Below, one piece after another: positions 11,278-23,975 of a DNA stretch of 64,000 bases (position 1 is its first letter; each line of letters starts with the position of its first letter). The DNA lies in the NCBI RefSeq assembly GCF_958295425.1, contig NC_081144.1:20746853-20810852 (forward strand), given 5' to 3'. Both the position numbers and the translations under genes were made by a program. The notes below the pieces were generated by a model. It saw only the letters and a program-made list of their open reading frames with translations. It was not told the origin of the DNA and searched no databases. Source of the DNA: Solea solea (Eukaryota; Chordata; Actinopteri; Pleuronectiformes; Soleidae).

Positions 11278-11699
11278 TGTGTGGGGAGTGTATTGCTTCC
11301 TCTCTCCAGTGTAAACTCATAATGAGCACAACACCTGAACACACTAATTCCATCTTTATCCCATTAAATTGAAGTTGGTGAAATACTGTCCTATTAGTTT
11401 CTGCACAACACACAACAGGCTTTTCCGATCACACAAAAACACACTTTTTTTTGCCTGTCTGCATTCTCACACAGTGCATGCACGTGCTAACATGCTCGAG
11501 GCTTGATTAGACAGTATAGAAGTAACACTTTTTCATGTTTCACACCAATATCAAAACCTTAAATCTATCTGCTGATATTTGTTTTACCTTTTTAACAACT
11601 AAGCTGTTAGAAACACACTCCTAAAACATTTATGCCGATGCACTTGTCAACTCAGCCATTTAAAAATACAATACTCCCAGAAGCCCAGAAGATTAGTTA

Positions 11700-11930
11700 A
11701 GCAATGGAAGAGGAAAGGAAAGGATCTTTATTGTCTTTATGAAACCGAAATTCCACAAAGGAATTACGAGTTCAGATGGAGGGTTGATCAGAGCCACAAT
11801 GGACCAAACTGACTCAATGGAGGAAACCTACGCAGTCACGAGGAGAACACGTGAACTCCACACATATTGGAAAGGAAACCCAGCAACCTTCTTATTGTGA
11901 GGCAACCGTGCTAACCACTAAGCCTTCTTC
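11700..11930 (-). repeat. SINE-like/tRNA-derived repeat, minus strand
   Basis: On the minus strand the segment starts CTTAGTGGTTAGCACGGTTG, then CCTCACAATAAGAAGGTTGC and a GTGGAGTTCACGTGTTCTCC block. This is the layout of a fish repeat with GGTTAGCACTGTTGCCTCACAGCAAGAAGG. A related copy in + orientation is at 55370-55460. The box B region here is damaged. The part towards 11700 (AAGGATCTTTATTGTC) may belong to a different element. Confidence 0.55.
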
Positions 11931-11976
11931 TATTAACTTAAGTCATAAATGTATTGGTGGTGATTAGTGTAAAAAA

Positions 11977-12000
11977 ATATATATATACCTGTCAAACTGC

Positions 12001-12047
<47 letters not shown>
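11977..12047. repeat. Foldback plus (AT)n tract
   Basis: A perfect 15-base inverted repeat (arms 11977-11991 and 12000-12014, core TATACCTG/CAGGTATA) encloses an 8-base loop. It continues into an (AT)n tract of about 44 bases at 12004-12047. The combination is prone to cruciform extrusion and replication slippage. Confidence 0.9.
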
Positions 12048-12050
<3 letters not shown>

Positions 12051-12115
12051 CTATACATAAAGTAATATATTAATATGTCAGAGGAACAATGTGAGGAACA
12101 AATTTGCTCCACTCG

Positions 12116-12116
12116 T

Positions 12117-12148
<32 letters not shown>
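12116..12148. repeat. (GT)n then (GA)n microsatellite
   Basis: About 12 GT units run directly into four GA units. Confidence 0.92.
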
Positions 12149-12149
<1 letters not shown>

Positions 12150-12774
12150 CCTGTGTGCAGCTGCTGTAAGAACCTATTGAGGGAGGACTGGTGTGTAAAT
12201 CATGCATGAGATAATACTGTGTGTGTTTGACTGAATTATCATCCTGTTCTCTCCTCTCGTACCCCCTCTGCACTCCCTCTCATCTGGTCTTATAGTTTTT
12301 TTTTGTGTCCATGATGATCCCCTCCTCACCCCCCCCCCCCCCATCTCCCAGCACTGCCTTTCTCTTATATGTCACCTTCAGCACTCTCTCCCAACTGAGC
12401 TGGGCTAGATGCCCACAAATCTGCCTCCCTTGAGAATGTCCCACCTTGTGTGTGTGTGTGTGTCCTTCTCTCCTCTACTGTTCATTCACTCTCTCCTCTT
12501 CCTCATTCTCCTCACCTCCTCTCACTATTAGTACATTAGTTTATGTCAGCCAGTAAAAAGGTGCCGTCTCTGTCAAATCAATTTTTTAGAAGAGGGAGAT
12601 AAACGTACGTAGAGGAACAGGGAAAGGGAGAGAGACTGATGAGCAAAGTGAGGCAGATGCAAAAGTTTAAGTCTAATACATGTAAAATAAACGTTATTTA
12701 CATAACACAGCTATGCTTAACGAAGTTAGAACAGTGGCTGCGGATCGGAGAATGAATCCTCCACAAATCCTCCT

Positions 12775-12915
12775 TCCCAAAGCCTTAATCTTAACCTTAA
12801 TACCTAACCCATGTAAGGACCACACTGAGACCAAAGCCTGGTCCTAATAAGACAGAACCTCATTTCTGAGGCTATAGTTAAAGTCAGGATTAAGATGTTA
12901 TGTTAAGGGTTAGTG
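12775..12915 (+). repeat. Dispersed repeat family B, diverged copy
   Basis: The block AAGGACCACACTGAGACCAA, followed by GGTCCTAATAAGACAGAACC and TCATTTCTGAGG, matches in order the block at about 56995-57062 (GGACCAGTCC, GAGACCAAAACC, GGTCCCAATCAGGCTGAACC, TCATTTCTGCAG). It is flanked by TTAACCTTAA and TTAAGGGTTAG segments, as in the other copies. This is an older copy without obvious flanking microsatellites. Confidence 0.55.
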
Positions 12916-13214
12916 ATGTCGAAAAAGGTCTTGAAAAACAAGGGCGCACAAATAAATACACTCAGGATCTGATACTATCTATAGGCAGAGGGCAGATGTA
13001 CATCTTTTAACTTGCTTAATCAATCACTTAAGTTAATATTTTAAGACGCACACAGCATACAGAAAACTAAAAACATAAAAAGAACAGGTTAATCATATAG
13101 TTGAAATTCTGAGGAAGCAGAATAATAACAATAATAATAATAATAAAAGTATCCATTATTTGCTAGAACTGCAGGATGCCTCATTTGCATGCATGATTGG
13201 TCGTGCCGTGCCCT
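12916..13214. other. AT-rich intron with (TAA)n tract
   Basis: This stretch contains an (AAT)n/ACAAT tract at 13121-13146 and an ATTTGCAT octamer (13183-13190, the inverse of ATGCAAAT) followed by GCATGATT. No exon was recognised. Confidence 0.6.
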
Positions 13215-13278
13215 CTTGTTACAACTCCACGCACCCCCTCCCCAAGGGGGCGGTGCCCCCCCACTTTGGGAACTGCTG
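13215..13278 (-). mobile_element. hAT-like end with G/C foldback
   Basis: On the minus strand the segment reads CAGCAGTTCCCAAAGTGGGG followed by GGGCACCGCCCCCTTGGGGA. This is typical of hAT ends of the CAGTGGTTCCCAAAGTGGGG type that are followed by a GC-rich subterminal stretch. GGGGGCGGTGCCCCCC at about 13246-13261 is itself nearly palindromic. Only this end is identifiable. Confidence 0.55.
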
Positions 13279-14219
13279 CACTATTTTTATATCGTCCTTG
13301 AGCAAGACTGAACCCCAGTAGTAGCTCACGATCATTGGTGTGTCAGTGGGTACACCAGTGTGCTATTCAGCATAAAAGACATGCAGATTGTAGGATATGC
13401 GATACCAATAATATCACGATACAGCGGTTCTGTGATAAACATATATAAACAACAAATAAATAATCGTCGTTAAATGATTTTGTGTATTGCACAAGAATGG
13501 ACAACGATACATGTCACCGAACCGACGTTTAGTTTTTTATTAAGCACTGCAGCCCGTCATACACCCCCCTCCGCCACACAGTGACAGACCATTGCTTACT
13601 GCCGTGTGCTTTGAAAGCACTGTACGTGACATGAGAGTTTTAATGGAACTCGATGGGCATTTTTGACAGACGGTGCAAACAAGGAATAGATAATGGAAAG
13701 GGCTTTACACTGCACACCCAGCGTAGCCCATTAAAAATGTGTGAGTGTTACCTGCATTGTTTTAAATAGACTGTGATATTTGTAGAACAAATGATGTCAA
13801 CTGATCAAAGGGGGGTAAAAAAAGTGCAGATTTGTGCTGCACACTTATTTCTACTGATTGGCATAAATATTAAATACATGTTTTCTTCATTTCTTTCTTT
13901 ACTGTCCGATTTATAAAATGAGTAAACCAAATTTGAGTAGACATCATTAAACTGTCTTCCATATCTTAAAATGTCCTCTCCATCTATACTCATTTGTGTT
14001 TGAATTCCCAGTTGTGCACTATAAAATGAGACAAATGGACAGTAGGAAGGGGGAGAACAGGAGGCTTTTTTTCAAAGTCAGCAGAGTGTCAGGTGAGGAT
14101 GGAGTGATACAGAAATAGTTTGTCTTTAGTGCTGGCACAGTGATCTGAATTACAACAGCAGGATCTCGGCCCCCTCTGGGATGAAGGCTGATATGATACT
14201 GTTCTGCATCACTTATTAG
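13279..14219. other. Intron with degraded repeat fragments
   Basis: A GTCCTTGAGCAAGACTGAACC segment near 13290-13312 resembles the common fish repeat piece CTTGAGCAAGGCACTGAACC. GCGATACCAATAATATCACG near 13398 resembles a GCGATAC-rich fish element. No exon was seen. The minus frame at 13805-13993 lacks family similarity. Confidence 0.5.
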
Positions 14220-14400
14220 AGGCCGCTGCTGCTAATGTGCCATTGCGGTTGCGGGTTCAATTCCCAGGTGGGCTATCATTTCATATGTATTACCCCCTGT
14301 GTCCTTGAGCAGGGCATCGTCCCGGCAGTCCCTCTGGGCGAATACGGCTTAGTTGTTAATGGACGGATGACGTGCAATGAGAGCTGGATGGATATATTAG
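14220..14400 (+). repeat. tRNA-derived SINE-like relic
   Basis: GTTGCGGGTTCAATTCCCAG near 14247 contains a close match to the Pol III box B (GGTTCAATTCC against GGTTCGANTCC). It is followed by a CCTTGAGCAGGGCATCGTCC segment typical of fish SINE-like repeats, and then TTAATGGACGGATGA. Box A is not clear. The copy is diverged and not expected to be transcribed on its own. Confidence 0.5.
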
Positions 14401-15718
14401 CGGGCTAATGAATCTTTGATAAGTGGGAAGGCTTTGTGTGTGTCGAGAGACAAACTAAAGATCACAGCCAAACCTATCAACTGTGAGATGACACTAATTC
14501 ACATCAAAACCTCACTGACATTGGAGCTGCTCTAATGGAACTGGTGTACTCTTTAGATGTACTGTATGAATATTCACTGATTTTATTTCCTTTTCTCTTT
14601 ACTTACTATAACATCTTTGTATTGTTGCCATGGAGAGCACGAGGCACTCTCAAATTCAGCCACGATACCCGGTTTAACTTTACATTTAGACGTAGGCGTT
14701 CCGTGCTCATGTCAACCTTTATGTACGCCATTTACATTCAGAGATATTTGATGTTGCCCAGTACAGTAGAGTGTTAAAGCAGACACGATGATGATTTAAC
14801 AGATATCTGGTAGCTCAAAGCCGCATTAATAGATCAACTGACATTTCTATTGATGACGTCCAAACTCTCAACGGTTTAGACTTGTGTTTATAACCATCTT
14901 TAGTCCAATATAAACTCAGCACTCAGCCTCGTTTTGGCCTCCAGCAACTTCTAATGGCAATATCTGACTCCTCACTTATTGAAACCATCCACAGTTTGGT
15001 CTCTTTGTTGTTTGTGGTCGGACTGGATGTTGTTCTCAGACAAAAAACAAAACAAAAATATGCCTGCTGCAACTGGAAATGAGGTCAATGAGCGCAGTAA
15101 GATCAGCACAATAACACCAACATACTAGGTCAGGATTTGGGTTTAGGCTGCAAACAAGCGTATATAAGGTAGGTGCAATTTGGCGTTGACCAACTGGTAA
15201 ACAAACCACTTAGATTTTATATTTCTGACCTTTTCCATGATCCACTGCTTCCATCTGCTACACTGTCTATCAAGAGGGGCTTCTCTTTGAGTGATGTAAT
15301 CCACATGTGGCTGCAGCATGAATGCAACGTATTGTGATCGCACCACAAAAAATGTGCCATCAGAAAAAAAAAAAAAAAAAAAAACCCAGCATGAACCCTG
15401 CGACTGCACAAATCCAGCAGGCCCCCCCAACCCATGAAGACATCACCGACTCCAGCAGTGATTGAGAACGCCGCGCTGTGAGGATGTGCACTGCCACGAG
15501 TGCAGACAAAGAACAGACACACACATATGCAGATACTCAGCCACAGCCAGTGAGGCAGTCAGACAGCTGTTGTGCTGATGACCGGTGTCAGGTGCCAGTG
15601 TCCTGATTCAAGCTGGCTAACCTCCTCACATCACAACATGTGTCTGCACAGATACAGGAGGTGATGGGTGGACATGTGTCTCAATATCTGGCATGCATCT
15701 GGAGAACAAATGGCACTC
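14401..15718. other. Intron without recognised gene
   Basis: Unique-looking sequence with an A21 run at 15364-15384. The overlapping minus frames at 15143-15522 are poly-Phe translations of that run plus chance codons. No splice-bounded exon was recognised. Confidence 0.65.
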
Positions 15719-16330
15719 GGGGGGGGCGGGGGGGGGGTGTTGGCCGTGTGTCTGGTGACTGTGGTGTTTGTGTGTGTGTGTGCGCGCTTTGGGATTTTGT
15801 ACATTTTACGGCGCACTATCTGTGTGTGTGTGTACATGTGACAACCTACACATTGTTGGAGTTGTGTCAGTGCATTTGTGCGTGTGTTACATTTCACAAA
15901 TACAGTCTCTGCGGGTGTGTGTGTGTGTGTGTGTGCGCGCGTGTTTACATGTGCATCTGATTAGAGGACATAGACAGGAAGGACTACAGACTGTGTGTGT
16001 GTGTGTGTGTGTGTGTGAGACTGCAGAGGGTACATTTTCCGTTTTGTTTGTATGCACATGTGTGTATGGGTCTCTGAGAGATCCTGATCCTAAGATTACA
16101 CACATTACTGTGTGTGTGTGTGTGCGTGTGTGTGTGTGTGTGCGTGTGCGTGTGTACTATGAGTGTTCATCTTCATCAGTGTGTGTTTATAGGAGTATAG
16201 GAGGAGTTTGTGTGTGCATATTACAGCAGCTGGGCTTTCTTCGTGTCGAATGGAAGCTGCCCACCTGATGCCAGGGCAGCTGCCATAGCTCACGACAACA
16301 CACACACACACACACACACACAGACACACA
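15719..16330. repeat. Dense G-run and (GT)n/(CA)n island
   Basis: The island opens with G8-C-G10 at about 15719-15737 and continues with GT tracts near 15771-15782, 15822-15832, 15916-15936, 15993-16017 and 16110-16154. It ends in a (CA)n tract at about 16299-16330 in opposite orientation. Several open frames up to 166 codons (15768-16268) consist mostly of Cys-Val repeats and are artefacts of this composition. Confidence 0.9.
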
Positions 16331-19300
16331 CTGATGCCAGTAGATATATTTTTTGTGTGTGTGCTTCCCAGTGTTCACTGCAGTGGAGAAGAGAAAAGGG
16401 GGCAGCTGCAGTATAAAGCCTTCATCAAGTGTTCCTGGTCTGCCCCATCTGTCTGTCCATTAATACACTAACACCCATACACTAATGCAAACACATGGTC
16501 CTTCTGTTGTCTGAGCAGACACACATGGCACACTTCACACTTCACACGAGGGTCCGTCCGGACAATGACGTGTGCAACAGCGTGCGACCGATGTCTTACG
16601 TGGGGGGGGAAAAAGTGCGTGTCTGACATGGGGTGAGACATCAACAGCCATTTTGTTTGAATACAAAGATTAAATGTAGCCGCCAGAAGCAGAAATTGTA
16701 TTATCCCGACGTCTAAACCTTCAGGTGAACCTCAGATCTTTAACGGATTGGTGCCAATTTGAAGAAGACATATTGTGCCTAGAGCTCTGTTGAAGGAATA
16801 CACATAAATATTCCAAGAATTTGAAGTTTCCGAGATAGTATTAAGAATCTCTCTGCCATCGCTCCCAAATTTCCAAGTAAATTGCAAAAACCATCTGAGT
16901 GTGAAAGCCGTATCGTATGAGTCATATCATTTTTGTACTTGTCATTCAGAGAAACCTCGTGCCTTATGTGGAAACAGCGAGTTCTGAATGATGTGGGTAA
17001 AAGAGACAGCTGGGATTTTCCTGACAGATAATGTTATTGCAATATTATACTTTCTAAATCAAGCTTTAGTTCGATGTGTGACTCTGCCCAGTATTCTCAT
17101 GCAGGGATGAGAAGATATGAATTGGTATAATCAAAAAGCTGCAATGGCAATACTTCATATTACAGTACAGTAACAACACGGTAACGTGTTAAATACACAT
17201 TATCATTTCATTGGCAAAGATAGAGAAATGACCTCAGGTCATCGGTTGCTAATGAAGCGTGTGCCATTGGTCCATCCGTCAGGACGACGAGGCTCCATCC
17301 CAAAATGTTAATATTCGACAACCTGGGGATGGGTTTGGGGGATGGGAGCAGGGGGGGGATCAATGTGATGTAATGAAATGGAAAAATAAGAAGGTTGAGA
17401 GTCAGGGAGTCAGAGCATTGTCCTTGATGATGCCTGACATTGATTGGCCGCTCTCCAGAAGCTTCCTGATTTCTGATTTGGACTCTTGTGAACATTGTGA
17501 TTGCAGCGAGAACATCTAATGTCTCGAGTGGCCTCTGCAATCAAGGATGATGACCCTTCACTCCACATACCCTCTGTCTCTCTCACCCACACATGATTTC
17601 TTTGTGAGTGAGTGAGTGAGTGAGTGCTGTCACCATGTGTTTGCCAAAAGATGAGGAGAAATTAAAAGCAGCTACATTACCTCATTGGTACCTCTGAATG
17701 CACAGTTTTAATGACGTCATCGGGGCAGCGTTAAATAGAGCAACTCATCTGCGTACACAAACTCTAGTGACTTTTCTCAATGGAAGAGCTGTTTGTTAGA
17801 AGCCAAATGACCAAATTACCTGGAACCTGAGAACTAATGTGTGAGTGGGTGTCCTGACGATGCTTCTGCCACTTCTGCTGCATGCTCTCTGTGCTTTCCT
17901 CTACTCTTAATCCAAACACAGCGTTCCAGTAGCTACAAACACACACAGTGATGTGTTTTGTGTGTATAAAAGGGCAACATTTATAGACTCACTGGGCGAA
18001 GGTAAACTGCAGAGTAAAATACTGTATATACAGTTTGAGAGTGAGAGAGTGGAGGACAAGGACCCAACCTAACTTGTTCAGCCATCTGGTGTGTGTATGT
18101 GCATGTACGTGTGTGTGTGTGTGTGCGCTTGCATGCATGTGCAAGTGTACGCATTTGTGAGTGCACACACCTGTTCTTTTGTATCTGCAGACACTGGAGG
18201 GAATGACTTAGATTACTGAGGCTGATATCAAAGTCACACTCTAGGACATGCTCCAAGTGCTAGCCTTGCAATCACTCACACACTCTCTCTCTCTCTGCCT
18301 CTCTGTCTCTCCTTCTATTCTAAACTTGCACCCAAAATGCCCATTCACCAACTTTACCTTTCACTAAGCCTATGTGGAAGCCTAAGAACCACGTCAACCC
18401 GCAGCAAAGTGCAAACTAGAAAGACATGCTTTCTCTTTCCCACTCTCTCCCTCTCTGTGTGGGTGTACTGAGGTCTCTTCTCTAATTGAAATGTACAGTG
18501 TGTTGGCAGACTGCCGCGTGTTCCAGAGTCATATGGAGGGACAATAGAAGGAGAGCATGACAGACAGAAAGGAGGGAAATAAAAGGGGATGAATCTGGAG
18601 TAGAAACCAATGATGGTAGATAAATGGAGATAGAATAATGGATAACAGTGGAGAGGAATGAAAATGAGCTGATGATGGAGAGAATTAGACGGGTAACAAC
18701 AGATGAAATGCAGTTAGTCTTTCCCCAGTGGATTGTAATGCAACACTATTACATTTCACATATTACTTTATATGTTTAGAGTCATGTTTCTAAAAGGCTC
18801 TGATACACTGTGGTGAATACATTTTCTTCTAGCCGGTTTATTATAGCAAGGAATTAAAGAGGCGTCTTCGTCTTAGACAAAATCCAGAAAACTGACACAT
18901 TTTACCACTTCCTGTTTGTGTTGTATTCCCATGGATACCCAGACAAATATCACAGGATTTCTTTGATACTGAAGAAAACCTAAAAATGCAGTGATTCTCA
19001 AGCAAGATCTGGAGTTACTGTATAAAGGACCTGTTTCTTTGCAGTGGATTAATGGATTTCAGGCACTGTTTTAAAGTCATTTATTTGCCTCCAGATGCTG
19101 TGTGCAGCCTCCTCTGCAGCCACAACTGCTGACCATGTGGGAAAGCAGGCCAAGTCAAACTATAATACTAATTCCCTCACAGTATCTCTGCCTCACGTCA
19201 TTACCGCTTCACCTCCCTCTTTAACTCCCATGCTCCCGCTGAACTTCTCCAACTTCCACTCACATTACAGGTGTTGCAACATGGTCGGCAAAGCAAGCAG

Positions 19301-22228
19301 GCAAGAGGGGGCTGCGATGGCTGAGTATGCTAGTCCACAGCAGTATCAACGTTGTGAGAACCCCCTTTAAGTCTGTTATTGACGATGCACTTGAGAGTGC
19401 AAAGACAACAAGGTTGGAAAGCTCATACTATTATCCTGCCAAAAAATGTGCTCACCTTTGTTTGCCTTCCGTTTCCCCGCCTCTCTGCTCTTTATGTTGT
19501 GTGAAAGTATTGTAAACACACACTTGCATCACTCACATATGGGGAAGGAGCAAAAATGAGCAGCTGTAGTTTAGCTGATGAGCCACAGAGCAGTGAGTTT
19601 TATCCATCAGATTATAGCAGATTACAATGCCCCGGGGATGGTTGAGTGGAGGATTATAGCAGGGAGATTATGGATGGAATAATGGCTGGACGGTGCAGAG
19701 TGATTGAAGTTAAAGGATCGAGATAAAGGGCCTGAATGTGCACTTGTTGTTGCTGATATGAGTTTGTTCTCTGATTGAAACACTGGTTTATTATCTTTTA
19801 TAATGAAAAATAACAATAATAAAAAAGATACTAAGCTACTAAGTGTGGCCTGGTTTGACCAGTGTCATGGTTCCCACCTACAGATTACAGATTATCATCC
19901 TTCAATGGCAAATATTTGTGCTTTGTTAGCAGTAGTGACTGATCAGACCGAGAAATCTGATGTTTATTTTCTACGTGTTGTTAAATACCAATAATGATTT
20001 AATTCATCATCATGCATTTTGAAGGTATTGAGGAAACTAAATCATATGTGTTTTCTGTTCTGACGGGACACTGTCAGTACCTTCTTTTCTGAATTGTGTT
20101 ATGTTTAGGTGAAATAAAAGGGCCTTGTCTTATATGACAGTTATGGTTTCATCGTGTAAGGTCAGTCTCATTCAAAGTGCCATTGTACGTTGACACTCTG
20201 ACCCAGTGCCCTGACATTTAATCCATGAGCTTGTCTCACTGGGGGTTAATGGGACCATAAGACCTCTGACCACATCAGGAGACCACAGATTTGCTTTGCA
20301 TTTGCGCGCTCCAACATATAACTTCTTCCACATCCTTTATAAAAAGACACTTCCCTAAGGGCCTCTTGGTTAAGGCAGTTAAACACTACTTCTTCTTTGG
20401 TCTGTCAGAGACATTTAAAGAAGCGTTCTCTGAAACTGTGGTATGATTGTATAGACGTATGATCTCTGCGGGCCTGGAGCAGAGTAAAATGACAGTAATC
20501 TATGGTCAAACAATGTTACAATAACACTTTTCAACATTCCTCACAGAGCCCACTGGTGCTAATGCAGGGACCCATTTGTGTCCTTTGAGTCCAGCTGGAA
20601 AGTCGGTGGACAGGAGATTGTATCAGTGTAATCAGATTAGCACAGTATTCACAATTTCCATGGAAATATGGGCCATTTGTTTATTAACACAGTAGAAATA
20701 CCATCTCTGAACAGCGAGTCAGCACTAAGAGGCTTTATTTTCTAGTGTCAGCGTTATGTTCACGTATAATTTGGTCAGATTCTTTCATAGCTGTCTGTTC
20801 ATTTATCATTTATGTCCTCACTTGTTGTTCTGTCACTTAAGAGCTGTTATATATGGTCTGATGTTCTTATGAGCTTTTTAACTGGAACATATTGTGGAAA
20901 TAAAGCGGCTACTGTTTACGCTCTAAAGATGAGCCTTGACCACGTGTGCGTGAGATTTGTTTGCAGTTGCCTCATGACCATATTAACAGTGCTGCTTACT
21001 GGAGATGATGGTTCAGATAAACAGACTGGATGAGAGAGAGTGTAGAGGAGTGTGTGGAGACGAGCGGGGGGGAGGTGACAGGGGCTCTTCATGTTGTCCT
21101 GCATCAGTCCAAGCAGCCTGCTCAACAGCCAAAAGCCTCACTCTCTCTCTCTCTGTCAGTTCTCGACTCTCATATTGGTTCAAACTTGGGGCGGGGGATG
21201 GGCAGTTACAGCCTAGAAGCACAGGAGGCAGTCTGAAGTCATTAGCATGGTCCAGGAGAAGGTGCAAAGCCCCCTCACTCCCTATTTGGATTCAGGACAA
21301 AACCTAAAAAACATTTTTATACAAGGCCTCCGTCAGTGGTCGTGCCTGCCAACTGCTCCATACCAGAGACGCTGAGCTTCCCTGGAAGCGACGATTTTGC
21401 CGCATTGACCCAATCAGCGTCTCTCTCACCACAGTGAAGAAGCCTATTCTGTGCCGTCTCACAGAGACTAATTGAAGAGTAGCTTCCAGTAGTTTGAATG
21501 CACCGTAGGACATTCATGAGAAGACAATTGCGTCAGATGATCCGTGATAAACAGCTGATTCTGAACGAGCTCGTCACATAGTTGATCGTGCCCTAGCGCA
21601 CTCTTAGTAATGTAATGTAAATACAACCGTACAAGTTTGACCATTTATTTTAAATCTTTTCTTATTATTTTATTTTAAAGGACGCAGAGCTTTCCATTGC
21701 GCTCTTGGAGCAATCCCCCTCTGGCCTTTTTGCACCCATTGTCTTGCCAGCTTCACTGTTTCATCACATGTTGAACAGTATGATATACTCAGTATAAGCA
21801 TGTCATGCTCACACAGTCTCATGACATGTCAGCGCCTGACTAGAAAATGCAGAACTAGGTGAACCAGTGATAACCAACTTCACAATACAGCAGTTATGCC
21901 ACTTCACTTATACGTTCGACTCAGTGATGTCAGGTTGCCCAAGGACTTCCCGTTTGCCTTGTGGTGAGGCCTCTACTGCACGTGCATGTCTTTGCTTAAA
22001 TCTTCACCGTGTGAGTGTGTGTTACAGTGCAGCTCTATTATGACTCCAAATTGCTCGAGGATAACAAACTTTATATTGAACACCACCTCCCCTTCTCTGT
22101 AAGTATTTTATTATCTCAGACAGCAAAGCACTAGAACAGAGGAAATGTTGCTTCGACTACTCAGTATCAAGCGGTCGTGGAGCCCAAGGGGGACAGCAAT
22201 GTGTGTGTTCATACACACAGTATATTGG
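16331..22228. other. Long intron stretch, no gene recognised
   Basis: This nearly 6 kb stretch has few recognisable repeats: (GTGA)n at 17604-17626, a short GT tract near 18109-18124, small CT runs near 18284-18297 and 21140-21153, and the 14-base palindrome ACTGTATATACAGT at 18021-18034. The region 20200-20720 is free of simple repeats and has the even, motif-rich look of possible conserved noncoding sequence. No exon was supported on either strand. Confidence 0.6.
17604..17626. repeat. (GTGA)n tetranucleotide repeat
   Basis: Five to six tandem copies of GTGA are present. Confidence 0.9.
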
Positions 22229-22247
22229 TTTTTTTCTCCCCCCCCCT

Positions 22248-22305
<58 letters not shown>

Positions 22306-22422
22306 CTTTATTGTTTATTTGGATTGAACCAGCAATCTGCAGTGTGGCTCGCAGGTCAGCCATTATGAGTTGTTTACTTCTGTGAAGAGGGGAGGGGGGG
22401 GGGGGGGGGGGGGGGAGAGAGA
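22229..22422. repeat. Homopyrimidine tract facing a homopurine tract
   Basis: An uninterrupted pyrimidine run of 81 bases (22229-22309) comprises T, a C-rich block and (CT) for about 53 bases. After about 75 mixed bases comes a 39-base purine run (22384-22422) containing 22 consecutive G (22394-22415). The first can adopt triplex (H-DNA) structure and the second can form a G-quadruplex. The two are roughly complementary in inverted orientation. Ser-Leu repeats in overlapping frames derive from this tract. Confidence 0.93.
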
Positions 22423-23028
22423 CATTTTTTAAATTGTCACTCAGCCTTAGGGTGAGAACCTGCTGGGTTCAAAAGGCAAAAAGCTTCACTTTTGGAGCTT
22501 GAAGGGAGCTGGACACAGAGAGGTCAAAGGTGAGCAGAGAGGAAGTTTAATAAAGAACGAGAGGCAGAGCAATGCTGGGTAAAGGGGGAGGTCTTTTGAT
22601 TGATTGTTTCCTGTCAGCGCCTGAGTCTGCTTTCTCCTTCCGCTTATCACTTTGTGCGACGAAGCCACTCTGTCAACTACTCTGTCTTAACTGGTTTTGT
22701 ATTTGGAATTATGTTGCTGTTGCAGCGTATAAAATATAAACCTCGACTGGCAGCGTTTGTTGCAGTCAGACTGTGCTGAGCAGATAAATAATTTTGGCTC
22801 TAAAACCTTCACAACGTAGCAATTTATAATCACCGACGTCAATGACAACCTGAAACAGTCATAAAATTCAGATTACATAGCAATAAAAATTATTCAGAAT
22901 AAAGAAAGGGCAAATGGGACAACGTAGTTACTCTTAATTCTTACACACACACACATTCTTGTACTGGGGACACTAATGTCCTCAGTAAGTAGGTAGGTTT
23001 TTTATCAAAATATGTCGTCTCAGCCAAT

Positions 23029-23061
<33 letters not shown>

Positions 23062-23939
23062 CACAGTCTCCCACAGTGGCTGGGAGCAGAGAACAAAAAC
23101 GGCACAAGACAAAAAAAATTATCAGCTGCATTTAATTAACCACAACCAGACAAACACAATAACGCTGCCAGATGCAGATTTGTCTGTCCTCAAAAAAAAA
23201 AGGGAGCGAGATAGAGGGAGCATTAAGTCAGACTGAAGCTCTCTGTTCCTCTTTCCCTTTTCAAAGGCATCGCTGCAGAGTGAAGTGATGGCAGCTTATC
23301 GGATTAGGGATCGCTAGATAATAAATACCCTTGTTTGATTTCTCCACCCATACTCCTTAAACATGATTACTGCTTACTGTTACTGCCAGCATCACATTAT
23401 AGCACAGCAGCACAGCGGCACAGACATTTGCATAATGTTTATAGAGAAGGTAAGGAGTGTTGGCTGAGCAGCGGATGGATACGGAGGAATGAATTGAGCT
23501 GTCACTCCTCCTTCATCGCTTCCTTTCTCTATCATTATTATTGCTGTTGTGTCTCGTACTTGTTACCGAGTGGCAGTGAAAACACAGGGCGCTTCTGAAG
23601 GAGGTGAGCTGGCTGTGCAGTTATTCTTCCGCAATACCTTCACTGAAAGAATGGATAAAAGAGACATGATTTTTATTTTCATATTTCATTTGAAACAATT
23701 GGATTCGTGCGCTGCAAACGTTTGCCACAAGTGAGACCAGATGACTAGACTTTGCCAAAAACAAATCTAAATCCAGGGCAAACCCCCTTAGGACCAAACA
23801 CTATTTACATTAAATGGAAACAAAACAAAAAAGAATGATGCACTTGTGATTAAAGTTAAAATGGCAGCAGATTAGAAAGTGGCCTCGGCTGCATTTTCCT
23901 ATCCATACCAGACCTGATTAAGAGAAAATGCTAACTCAG

Positions 23940-23975
<36 letters not shown>

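Larger units (their letters stand above)
11931..12774. other. Intron with AT, GT and pyrimidine tracts, no gene
   Basis: Besides the AT foldback and GT/GA tracts listed separately, this stretch has a C14 run at about 12329-12342 and a pyrimidine-rich zone (12355-12535) of CTCT/CCTC blocks. No exon or RNA gene was recognised. Confidence 0.7.

Noticed and set aside
13121..13146. Short A/T repeats as a possible CRISPR-like array
   Set aside because: Simple trinucleotide repeat without spacers in a vertebrate genome.
15768..16268. 166-codon open frame on the + strand
   Set aside because: It is composed mainly of Cys-Val repeats from (GT)n tracts, with no family similarity.
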